Source of the DNA: Modestobacter sp. | GTDB taxonomy: Bacteria > Actinomycetota > Actinomycetes > Mycobacteriales > Geodermatophilaceae | Direction: 5' to 3' | Assembly: GCA_025966175.1 (NCBI GenBank) | Contig: JAOPVN010000300.1 | Coordinates: forward strand, 1-5,649 | DNA: 5,649 nt | Part shown: positions 1-5,649 of the stretch, in pieces | Layout: every line of letters begins with the position of its first letter | Position numbering within the stretch: the first letter of the stretch is position 1 | The notes under the pieces: model-generated | The model's database searches: none | What the model saw: only the letters and a program-made list of their open reading frames with translations | What the model was told of the DNA's origin: nothing | Position numbers and translations under genes: made by a program

Positions 1-132
1 GGAACGCGTTCACGTGCCCGACCTCGCACCGTCGATGTGCCCGACGAGGAGGCGGTCAGGCGTGGAGCCGTCTCCCGCAGGGCCGTACGCCGGGACAGCA
101 GGGCGCCCCAGGGAGAACGGCCGGCCACGTCC

Positions 133-653
133 CACATCGACATCGTGTCGGCCGGGTCGTCACCCCGCGGACGTGAGGTCGCCGCCAGTACGCGGACTTC
201 ACCTTCACCGACGCCCCGGGCGGGGGGCCGGCATCGAGAAGGCGGACGCGGAGCTGCGCGCGGCCTGCGCCGACAACGGCCGGAAGGTCGAGTCCATCGT
301 GCTGCGCCAGATCGTCCTGGACGACACCGACGAGCTGGCTCTGAAGAAGGTCGAGATGTACCACGAGGGCAGCGACGTCGTCGCCGTCGCACATGGCCGG
401 CAACGACGAGATCGACAAGCTGGGGACGTCGTCCGCGGCTGCGGCGGCACAGCTGACCGCGCACGAGAGCGCGGCGATCGCCAACGGCCTGCTCGCGGGC
501 TCGCCGGCGACGGTGGCGCGGCAGCTCAACGAGATCGCCGCCGTGCAGGGCACCGGCGGCATCCTGATGAGCTTCGACGACGACCACGAGACGGTCGACC
601 GGTTCGGCGCCGAGGTGGTGCCGCTGCTGGACTTCGACCTGACGGCCCACTGA
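133..653 (+). pseudogene. RutA-like flavin-dependent (luciferase-like) monooxygenase, frameshifted 3' remnant
   Basis: This is the C-terminal half of a luciferase-like FMN-dependent monooxygenase. It is most like RutA, which opens the uracil ring in pyrimidine degradation. The family resemblance is recalled, not searched. Reading 133-186 in one frame gives HIDIVSAGSSPRGREVAA. From about 187, after a missing base, the next frame gives QYADFTFTD. From 230, after a second shift in a run of six G at 222-227, the frame gives GIEKADAELRAACADNGRK and continues to about 391. From 393 a third frame runs to the TGA at 651-653, through MAGNDEIDKLG and GTGGILMSFDD to VPLLDFDLTAH. Joined in order, the pieces match the RutA layout (an I-x-AG-x-S strand, the QYADF segment, the TDE helix, the MAG segment and the GxxGxxLxFDD terminal strand). 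The N-terminal barrel and the FMN-site residues it carries are not visible. Three shifts within about 210 bases mean no intact protein, unless they are sequencing errors. It could also be another branch of the luciferase-like family. The ATG at 393 could start an 86-residue product, but that would be only the tail of the domain and unlikely to be functional. Confidence 0.72.
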
Positions 654-672
654 GGGCCGCAGTTCCGCGCTC

Positions 673-713
673 GCCGGTGTGCGGTCTCCTCCGCGAGGAG
701 GCCGCACACCGGC
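673..713. terminator. Hairpin between convergent genes, candidate bidirectional terminator
   Basis: Bases 673-690 and 696-713 form an 18-bp stem around a five-base loop (691-695, ccgcg). The only non-Watson-Crick position pairs T685 with G701, a G-U wobble in the + strand RNA. The hairpin starts 20 bases after the TGA of the monooxygenase remnant and ends 7 bases before the stop codon of the permease on the other strand, the usual place for a shared terminator. No T-run follows on either side, which is common in high-GC actinomycetes. Termination itself is inferred. Confidence 0.8.
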
Positions 714-720
714 AAGGACG

Positions 721-3396
721 TCAGCCCCCTTCGCGGAGCGCCGAGATCGCCGCCCGCCGGGTCCACCGCAGCACCGCCAGCGAGGCCACCACGAAGCTCG
801 CCACCACGGCCGCCGCGAACAGCGACAGATACCCCCAGGGCACGGCCAGCGCGCTCGGCGGCGGGTCGAACACCCCGGACAGCACCGAGACCAGCACCCG
901 GGCCAGCACCGAGCCCAGCGCGACGCCGAGCACGAGGCCACCCACCAGGACCAGCGCCGCCTCCCCGACCACGAAGGCCGCGGTCTGGGAGGGCCGGGCC
1001 CCGAGTGCCCGGATCACCGCGAAGGTGCGGCGGCGCTCGGTCATCCCCAGCGCCAGGACCAGGCCGCCCGCCGCCGCGCCGAGGGCGAAGGAGAAGCCGA
1101 GTTCCAGCAGGGTCAGCCCGCGCAGGTCGATCGAGGAGAGGCTGGACCCGATGGTGGCGACGGCGGCCGACAGCTCGCTCACCGTCGCCCCCGGCCCGGC
1201 CGCCGTGCGGATCGCCTCGGTCACCCGGGAGCTGTTCCGGCCGCCGGTGTCCACCAGGAAGGCACTGACCGAGTCGTCGCCGGTCACCGACGCCAGGTAG
1301 GCGGCGTTGGCGACCAGGAAGCTGTCCCGCGGCGCGGTCGGGAACTCATTCGCCACCCCGACGTAGCGGAACGGTGCGGTGACCGGACCGCCGTCCGCCG
1401 CGGTCTGGACCCGCAGCTGCACGGTGTCCCCCAGGTGCAGCTGGTAGTCCGTCACCGTCTCCGCCGAGACGAGGACCCCGTCCGGGGTCGACACCAGCCG
1501 CTGCATCAACTGGTCCGCCGTGCCCCCGGTGAACCAGCTGTCCTCCAGTGACGTGGCTGTGGTGACCGTGTCCGGGCGGACGCCGAAGAGGTCCTGCAGG
1601 TCTGCACCGACGTAGGCGAAGCGGTGCTGCAGCGGCTCCACGGCCCGCACTCCGGGCACCGCCGCCAGCGCCTGTCCGGCTGTCGCGGGTACGTGCGCGC
1701 CCGGGGGCTCGGCGACCGTCACGTCTGATCCGTTGGTCAGCCGCGCGTCGACCAGCGCCTGCTGCTCGTACGTCGCCCCGAACGACGCCGTGGAGACGGC
1801 GAACGCGACCGCGAGGGCCAGCACGACCACCCCGCGGGTGACCAGCCCGCGGGAGCGCCCCAGGCTCGCGGCGATCACCCCCGCGAGCGGGCCGGAGAGC
1901 GGTCGCAGCAGCCCGGTCAGCAGCGGCCGCCCGCGACGCAGCAGCAGGTCGGTGAGCCGCCAGCACAACAGGCCCCCGCCGATCCAGAGGAGGGCGGGCC
2001 CGAGGAAGGCCCAGTAGTCCACCGAGATCGCGGCCACCCCCTCCGGGGCGAGGACCAGCGCGTACCCGACGCGACTGGTCGCCCGGATGAGCAGCGCGGC
2101 GCCCACCAGCAGCAGGAGGTCGACGCCCAGTCGGGCCCAGAGCGGACGGCCCGCGGGCCGGGTGACCCCCGCCGCCACGACCCGGCCGGCGCGCCAGGCC
2201 CGCTCGGCCGGCACCACGATCGTGACCACCGCGACCGTCAGCCCGGCGACCGCCGCCAGAGCCGCCCAGCCGCCGGCGCTGCCCGGGGTGGCGCCGAAGG
2301 CGGCCGAACCGAAGGCGAGCCGGCCGAGCCCCGCGGCCAGCCCGAGGCCGACCAGTGCTCCGAGGAGACCCACGAGAGCCGCCTCGGCGACGGCGAGGGA
2401 GAGGACCTGGCGGTGCAGGGCCCCGCGGGTCCGCAGCAGCGCCTGCTCACGCTGCCGCCGCATCCCCCCGGCGCCGGCCACGGACGCCGTCAGCACCCCG
2501 GCGAGCACGGCACCCGGCAGTCCGAGGAACAGGAAGAGGAGCTGCGCGTAGAGGGCATCTCCTCGAGCGGCGTCCAGCGTGGCGGCCAGGTTGTCGCCCA
2601 CGACCCCCGCGCCGGCAAGGGCCAGATCGGTGTTGCGGGCGGTGCCCCCCTCGGCGACGAACGCGGCCGCCGGGTCCGCGGGCAGCGGGGCGTCGCGCCC
2701 GACGTGCACCTGCGCGGTCAGCAGATCGACCCGGCCGGCCGCGAGCGGGTCGAACACCTGCTGCCAGAGCTGCGCCGGGAGCAGCAGCACGTTGTCCGGT
2801 GGCGCGGTGGGCTGGGCGCCCACCGGCGCGCCCACCGTCTGGAAGAGCACATCGGCCTGCGGCAGGTCGATGACGCCCTGGACGGTCACCCGCGCGTCGG
2901 GCAGGCCGGGGCGGGCGATGGACACCACGTCCCCGATGCCCACCCGCAGGTTGGCCGCGGTCTGCTGGGCGACCAGGACCCCCGTGTCGGCGCCGGCGAG
3001 CGTCCGGAGCTGGCCCGGGAAGTCGGTGCGGTAACCGTCCTGGATGCCGAGCACCTGCGCGGCCCCCGTGGTCTGCAGGGTCGTCGCGCCACCGGCTGCC
3101 GCCGTCATCGCGGAGAGCGCCGGGACGGACGCGAAGTCGACCCGGTCGGTGACCGCCGTGCCGGGCTGGTCGGCCACCACCGCGGCGACCCGGGCCGGGT
3201 CCGCGCCGGCGGCCACCTGGACCTGCCAGTCGACGGCCACCCGGGCGATCGCTCGGTCGGTCATCGTCGCCCGGCTGGAGGCGAGGAACGCCCCGATCGC
3301 GGCCAGCAGGGCCACGGCCGTCACCACGCCGGTGGCAACCGCGACGAGCCGACCGGTGCGCCGGCGGACCAGCCCGCCGACCCAGCTCGCGATCAC
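721..3396 (-). CDS. ABC transporter permease, FtsX/MacB type, tandem-fused (10 predicted TM helices)
   Basis: This is an integral membrane subunit of an ABC type VII (MacB/LolCE/FtsX-like) transporter, 891 residues from the GTG at 3396. From hydropathy by eye: TM1 about 17-39; a first extracellular domain about 40-280; three TM helices near 284-308, 332-354 and 376-395; two linker helices near 422-438 and 460-480; TM7 about 520-538; a second extracellular domain about 540-760; and three last helices near 762-784, 807-837 and 854-877. The cytoplasmic loop AVIRALGARPSQ (about 793-804), between helices 8 and 9, is the typical FtsX-domain coupling region; the first half has a counterpart in QALLRTRGALHRQ (about 318-330). 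The protein therefore reads as two MacB-like halves in one chain, about twice the length of MacB-type permeases that work as dimers. The GTG start was chosen because it overlaps the stop of the upstream ATPase in GTGA and has a weak purine-rich GGGGCGG upstream; an ATG at 3450 would add 18 polar, Arg-rich residues and overlap the ATPase by 58 bases. The substrate is unknown: it may be a lipid, lipoprotein or peptide, or none if the complex only transmits force. Confidence 0.9.
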   Translation of the reverse strand: MIASWVGGLVRRRTGRLVAVATGVVTAVALLAAIGAFLASSRATMTDRAIARVAVDWQVQVAAGADPARVAAVVADQPGTAVTDRVDFASVPALSAMTAAAGGATTLQTTGAAQVLGIQDGYRTDFPGQLRTLAGADTGVLVAQQTAANLRVGIGDVVSIARPGLPDARVTVQGVIDLPQADVLFQTVGAPVGAQPTAPPDNVLLLPAQLWQQVFDPLAAGRVDLLTAQVHVGRDAPLPADPAAAFVAEGGTARNTDLALAGAGVVGDNLAATLDAARGDALYAQLLFLFLGLPGAVLAGVLTASVAGAGGMRRQREQALLRTRGALHRQVLSLAVAEAALVGLLGALVGLGLAAGLGRLAFGSAAFGATPGSAGGWAALAAVAGLTVAVVTIVVPAERAWRAGRVVAAGVTRPAGRPLWARLGVDLLLLVGAALLIRATSRVGYALVLAPEGVAAISVDYWAFLGPALLWIGGGLLCWRLTDLLLRRGRPLLTGLLRPLSGPLAGVIAASLGRSRGLVTRGVVVLALAVAFAVSTASFGATYEQQALVDARLTNGSDVTVAEPPGAHVPATAGQALAAVPGVRAVEPLQHRFAYVGADLQDLFGVRPDTVTTATSLEDSWFTGGTADQLMQRLVSTPDGVLVSAETVTDYQLHLGDTVQLRVQTAADGGPVTAPFRYVGVANEFPTAPRDSFLVANAAYLASVTGDDSVSAFLVDTGGRNSSRVTEAIRTAAGPGATVSELSAAVATIGSSLSSIDLRGLTLLELGFSFALGAAAGGLVLALGMTERRRTFAVIRALGARPSQTAAFVVGEAALVLVGGLVLGVALGSVLARVLVSVLSGVFDPPPSALAVPWGYLSLFAAAVVASFVVASLAVLRWTRRAAISALREGG
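3393..3396 (-). other. GTGA start/stop overlap, second ATPase to permease
   Basis: The GTG at 3396-3394 overlaps the TGA of the second ATPase (3395-3393). It decides the permease start: the protein then begins IASWVGGLVRRRTGRL after the initiator, a short cytoplasmic stretch before TM1, as is normal for FtsX/MacB permeases. A weak GGGGCGG lies about nine bases upstream. Confidence 0.75.
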
Positions 3397-4079
3397 CTGA
3401 GCGCCGCCCCGGCGGCGGCGTTCAGCAGGTGTCCGTCGGTCATGGCCCACCGGTCCGGGAGCCGCTCGGCGACCGATGGATCGTGCGTGCTCACCACCAG
3501 GGCAGCGCCCAGCTCGGCCACCGCGTGCAGCAGCACGTCCAGCACGTGCCCCCCGGTGCGGTGATCGAGCTGACCGGTCGGTTCGTCGGCGAGGACCAGG
3601 GCGGGTGCCCCGGCCAGCACGCGGGCGATGACCACCCGCTGGCCCTGCCCGCCGGACAGCTCGTCGGGGAAGGCGGGCGCGAGCTCCAGCAGCTCCAGGT
3701 CGGTCAGCGCGCGCAGCGCCCGCTCCCGGGCGACCGGCTCCGCGACACCGGCCAGCAGGAGGGGCAGCGCCACGTTGTCGGTCACGTCCAGCGCCGGCAC
3801 CAGGCTCGGCGCCTGGAACACCACCCCGACGCCCTGCGGCCGCCCGTCCCGCACCATCAACGCGGGCCAGTCGACGGTGCCGGTCGTGGGGGCGTCCAGT
3901 CCGGCCAGCAGGTGCAGCAGGGTCGACTTCCCCGATCCGGACTCGCCGGTGAGCGCGACGCGTTGCCCGGCCCCCACCTGGCAGGTGACGTCGTCCACGG
4001 CAACCACCTCGGTGGCCCCGCGGCCGAACACCCGGGAGACCCCGCGGCAGTCGACCACGGGACCCGCGGGGCGGGTCAC
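3393..4079 (-). CDS. ABC transporter ATP-binding protein, MacB/LolD type (second ATPase)
   Basis: This is a cytoplasmic nucleotide-binding subunit of 228 residues, normal for MacB/LolD/FtsE-type ATPases. All catalytic motifs are present: Walker A GESGSGKST at 45-53, Q-loop glutamine 89 in VVFQAPSL, signature LSGGQGQR at 141-148, Walker B LVLADEP at 161-167 with catalytic Glu166, D-loop LD at 171-172, and the H-loop His199 in STHD. It should bind and hydrolyse ATP and drive the adjacent FtsX-type permease. The GTG start at 4079 lies in a GTGA overlap with the stop of the preceding ATPase, and AGG seven bases upstream may serve as a short ribosome-binding site. Its stop overlaps the permease GTG in the same way. 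It is clearly different in sequence from the first ATPase, so the two probably form a heterodimer on the fused permease. The segment between Walker A and the Q-loop (about 54-88) is shorter than in the neighbour. Confidence 0.95.
   Translation of the reverse strand: MTRPAGPVVDCRGVSRVFGRGATEVVAVDDVTCQVGAGQRVALTGESGSGKSTLLHLLAGLDAPTTGTVDWPALMVRDGRPQGVGVVFQAPSLVPALDVTDNVALPLLLAGVAEPVARERALRALTDLELLELAPAFPDELSGGQGQRVVIARVLAGAPALVLADEPTGQLDHRTGGHVLDVLLHAVAELGAALVVSTHDPSVAERLPDRWAMTDGHLLNAAAGAALR
4076..4079 (-). other. GTGA start/stop overlap, first to second ATPase
   Basis: The GTG of the second ATPase (4079-4077) overlaps the TGA of the first (4078-4076). It has the same geometry as the other two junctions of the operon and would favour equal amounts of the two ATPases. 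Confidence 0.85.
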
Positions 4080-4816
4080 GGCGCGACCTGCACGTGCGGC
4101 TCGGTCCAGCGGCCGTCGGCCATCAGCAGCACCCGGTCGGCCGCCGCGGCGACCTCCGGGCTGTGGCTGGCGATCACGATCGCCGCGCCGCCCTCCGCCG
4201 CACCCCGGAAGAGCTCCAGGACGCGACGCTCGTTGGCCAGGTCGAGCTCACCGGTCGGCTCGTCGGCGATCAGCACCGCCGGCGCGGCGGCCAGGGCGAC
4301 GGCGAGACCGGCCCGAGCCAGCTCCCCGCCGGACAACTCGGCCGGCATCGCGCGGGCGCGGTGGCCGAGGGAGACCTGGTCGAGCAGCTCGGCGACCGAC
4401 GGCCCGGTGGGGCCGCCCCGGCCGCGGATGCGCTGGACCAGCTGCAGGTTGGCGCGCACGTCCAGGTGGTCGACGAGGTTGCCGGTCTGGCGCAGGACGC
4501 CGATGAGCCGGCGTCGCAGCAGCGTCCGTTCCCCCTCCGGACGGTGGCTCATCAGCTCCCCGGCGACCCGGACCTGGCCGCCGTCGGGCTCGTCGAGGCC
4601 GGCCAGCAGCGCGAGCAGGGTCGACTTGCCCGAGCCCGACGGCCCGGACACGACGACGACCTCGCCGGCTCCCACGGCGAGCGAGACGCCGCGGAGGGCG
4701 AGCGTCTCCTCGCTGCCGGCCCGGTAGAAGCGGTAGAGGTCCCGCGCGACCAGCGGCGGACCCGGCCGCGCAGCTGCGAGGACGGTGCGAACGCGGGTAC
4801 CCACAGCGGCGGTCAT
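4076..4816 (-). CDS. ABC transporter ATP-binding protein (first ATPase), variant LSGGE signature
   Basis: This is a cytoplasmic nucleotide-binding subunit of 246 residues with a roughly 20-residue N-terminal extension before the domain proper, which begins near PLVARDLYRFY at 21-31. Motifs: an A-loop-type aromatic pair (Phe30-Tyr31), Walker A GPSGSGKST at 58-66, Q-loop Gln110 in VLRQTGNL, signature LSGGELARAG at 161-170, Walker B VLIADEP at 181-187 with Glu186, D-loop LD at 191-192, and the H-loop His218 in ASHSP. The signature has Glu where the family normally has Gln, and the usual Q-Q-R-V-A-I-A-R-A-L continuation is replaced by LARAGLAVAL. Both hydrolysis residues remain, so it may still be active. 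The ATG at 4816 was chosen because it overlaps the lipoprotein stop as ATGA. No clear ribosome-binding site precedes it, which fits translational coupling. It is expected to pair with the second ATPase under the shared permease. Confidence 0.94.
   Translation of the reverse strand: MTAAVGTRVRTVLAAARPGPPLVARDLYRFYRAGSEETLALRGVSLAVGAGEVVVVSGPSGSGKSTLLALLAGLDEPDGGQVRVAGELMSHRPEGERTLLRRRLIGVLRQTGNLVDHLDVRANLQLVQRIRGRGGPTGPSVAELLDQVSLGHRARAMPAELSGGELARAGLAVALAAAPAVLIADEPTGELDLANERRVLELFRGAAEGGAAIVIASHSPEVAAAADRVLLMADGRWTEPHVQVAP
4813..4816 (-). other. ATGA start/stop overlap, lipoprotein to first ATPase
   Basis: The ATG of the first ATPase (4816-4814) overlaps the TGA of the lipoprotein gene (4815-4813). 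Such a 4-base overlap usually means that ribosomes finishing one gene restart on the next. No clear ribosome-binding sequence stands before the ATG, which supports coupling and this choice of start. Confidence 0.85.
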
Positions 4817-5412
4817 GCCCAGGCGAAGGAGTTGCTGACCTGGCGCCAGGCGTCGACGTCATCGGCGCCGTGCGGCCCGCTGAGCGTGAGCAGCACCTCC
4901 GACCCGTTCCGCCAGAAGACGTAGAGCTCGACGTCATCGGTGACCACCCGCCCGGTGACCGGGTCGGGCGCGGCGTCCGCGGAGTAGCTGGCGTGCACCG
5001 CGTCGCCGGCCGGCAGGGTGCGGGCCTCGACCTTCCCCGGGACGACGTTGCTGCCCTGTGCCGCCACGTCGCTCAGCTCGGAGGTGCGCACCGAGTCGAC
5101 GGTGGGCTGCGGCCGGCCGTTGAGCTGCTGGACGGTGACGGTGTTCAGCTTGTCGGTGAAGGAGACGCCGTTCGACAGGTCCGTGCGCCCCCACCCCTCG
5201 GGGACCGTGACCGTGAACGAGGCGTCGGCCGGCGAGTAGGGCACGTAGACCTGGTTGTCCGGGATGTCGCCCAGCGGGCTGGACTCACTCGACGCTGCCG
5301 CGCTGCCGGACGCCTGGCCCTGGGTCGAGCTCCCACCGGACGCGCAGCCGCCGACCAGGAGGGCCGTGGCGATGACCGCGGCGAGGACGACGGGCGACCG
5401 GGAGCGCTTCAT
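4813..5412 (-). CDS. Putative lipoprotein, possible PsbP/LpqN-like partner of the ABC system
   Basis: This 199-residue protein starts with a type II signal: basic MKRSR, a hydrophobic stretch at 7-20, and a lipobox VGGC with the lipidated Cys23. A Ser/Ala/Gly/Gln-rich linker (24-46) follows, then a compact domain at about 50-199. That domain opens with YSPADASFTVTVPEGWG (59-75) and ends with DAWRQVSNSFAWA (187-199). The F-x-V-x-V-P-x-G-W opening and the W-x-x-V-S-x-S-F ending resemble the Mog1/PsbP-like fold found in actinobacterial lipoproteins such as LpqN; this is an inference from pattern only. The mature protein should be anchored on the outer face of the membrane. It is the first gene of the four-gene operon and its TGA overlaps the ATG of the first ATPase, so it is probably made in step with the transporter and acts next to the permease's extracellular domains. 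The start is 17 bases after the upstream GtrA-like stop, without a strong ribosome-binding site. Substrate binding is not shown. Confidence 0.88.
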   Translation of the reverse strand: MKRSRSPVVLAAVIATALLVGGCASGGSSTQGQASGSAAASSESSPLGDIPDNQVYVPYSPADASFTVTVPEGWGRTDLSNGVSFTDKLNTVTVQQLNGRPQPTVDSVRTSELSDVAAQGSNVVPGKVEARTLPAGDAVHASYSADAAPDPVTGRVVTDDVELYVFWRNGSEVLLTLSGPHGADDVDAWRQVSNSFAWA

Positions 5413-5429
5413 GCCGCGATCGTGGTCGA

Positions 5430-5450
5430 TCAGCGCTGAGAGAGTGCTGA
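5430..5450 (-). repeat. Short imperfect inverted repeat over the GtrA-like stop codon
   Basis: Bases 5430-5437 and 5443-5450 can pair in seven of eight positions around a five-base loop, and the stem includes the GtrA-like stop codon. It lies 18-38 bases upstream of the lipoprotein ATG. A weak terminator or attenuator is possible, but the stem is short, contains a mismatch and has no T-run, so chance is a fair explanation. Confidence 0.3.
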
Positions 5451-5649
5451 GGGAACTGCTCCGCCGCGGGCCTCCGGTCCCTGCGGAGCGGTCGGGCCGC
5501 CGCCTGCCGTCCGGGGGTGCGCCCGGGTGCGGAAGACCCAGCCGCGGAGGAGGACGAAGCGCAGCAGCGTGGCCAGCGCGTTGGCCACGACCAGCAGCGC
5601 GACCTCGGTGCCGCGGGCCGGGGTGGCGGTGAGCGCGTGCAGCACGGCC
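5430..5649 (-). CDS. GtrA-like membrane protein, C-terminal end (5' end outside window)
   Basis: The open frame runs off the right edge; only about the last 72 residues are visible. A hydrophobic helix is followed by a basic end, VVANALATLLRFVLLRGWVF, which is the usual last-helix pattern of GtrA-family proteins (A-N-x-x-A-T-x-x-R-F-x-x-x-R-x-W-V-F). GtrA-family proteins are small four-helix membrane proteins linked to moving polyprenyl-phosphate-bound sugars across the membrane, either alone or fused to a glycosyltransferase. After the helix comes a disordered Pro/Gly/Ala/Arg-rich tail of about 35 residues ending at the TGA in 5430-5432. The 17-base gap to the lipoprotein start, on the same strand, allows co-transcription. 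Whether it is a stand-alone GtrA protein or the end of a glycosyltransferase fusion cannot be told from here. Confidence 0.8.
   Translation of the reverse strand, partial: AVLHALTATPARGTEVALLVVANALATLLRFVLLRGWVFRTRAHPRTAGGGPTAPQGPEARGGAVPSALSQR

Noticed and set aside
56..766. 236-residue open frame on the - strand opposite the monooxygenase remnant
   Set aside because: It is antisense to recognisable monooxygenase sequence, crosses the hairpin and overlaps the permease 3' end, and shows no domain pattern.
14..1300. 428-residue open frame on the + strand
   Set aside because: It contains one true piece of the monooxygenase (230-391) but then runs through the terminator hairpin and antisense to the permease, with Arg/Pro/Ala-rich low-complexity translation. 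It is open only because stop codons are rare in such GC-rich DNA.
3397..3450. Longer permease start at the ATG at 3450
   Set aside because: It would add a charged Arg-rich stretch and a 58-base overlap with the ATPase; the GTG at 3396 gives the same 4-base overlap as the other junctions. It is not fully excluded.
2413..3564. 383-residue open frame on the + strand
   Set aside because: It lies antisense to the permease and second ATPase, which have clear family motifs; its translation is Gly/Arg/His-rich without any motif.
3429..4727. 432-residue open frame on the + strand
   Set aside because: It is antisense to both ATPases, whose Walker A, signature and Walker B motifs prove the coding strand.
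1..5649. CRISPR array, insertion sequence, tRNA/rRNA gene or attachment site
   Set aside because: No regularly spaced repeats, transposase motifs, cloverleaf-like sequence or flanking direct repeats were seen on reading either strand; a computed scan was not possible.

Overview
The window is very GC-rich DNA with strong third-position G/C bias and GTG as well as ATG starts. This fits a high-GC actinomycete. A Geodermatophilaceae-like host is possible, but that is an impression from composition and protein style, not a placement.

Layout: positions 1-132 hold nothing I can assign. Positions 133-653 (+ strand) carry the C-terminal part of a RutA-like (luciferase-like, flavin-dependent) monooxygenase whose reading frame is broken three times, so it is a pseudogene or a stretch of poor sequence. 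An 18-bp hairpin at 673-713 sits between this remnant and the convergent gene on the other strand and is a good candidate for a shared terminator. Positions 721-5412 (- strand) are a tight four-gene operon, read from right to left: a lipoprotein, two different ABC ATPases, and an 891-residue FtsX/MacB-type permease. At the right edge (5430-5649, - strand) is the 3' end of a GtrA-like membrane protein gene, only 17 bases upstream of the lipoprotein start.

How the genes work together: each of the three junctions in the operon is a 4-base overlap (ATGA, GTGA, GTGA), which points to translational coupling and fixed stoichiometry. The permease looks like two MacB-type halves fused in one chain, each half having a TM helix, an extracellular domain and three TM helices, joined by a two-helix linker. 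Two non-identical ATPases would then suit one asymmetric permease. The lipoprotein would sit on the outer face of the membrane as a partner of the permease's extracellular domains. This is an ABC type VII (MacB/LolCDE/FtsEX-like) mechanotransmission system of unknown substrate. There is no two-component system, peptide gene or resistance marker in the window to suggest what it handles. No convincing -35/-10 promoter was found. The operon may be transcribed from within or upstream of the GtrA-like gene.
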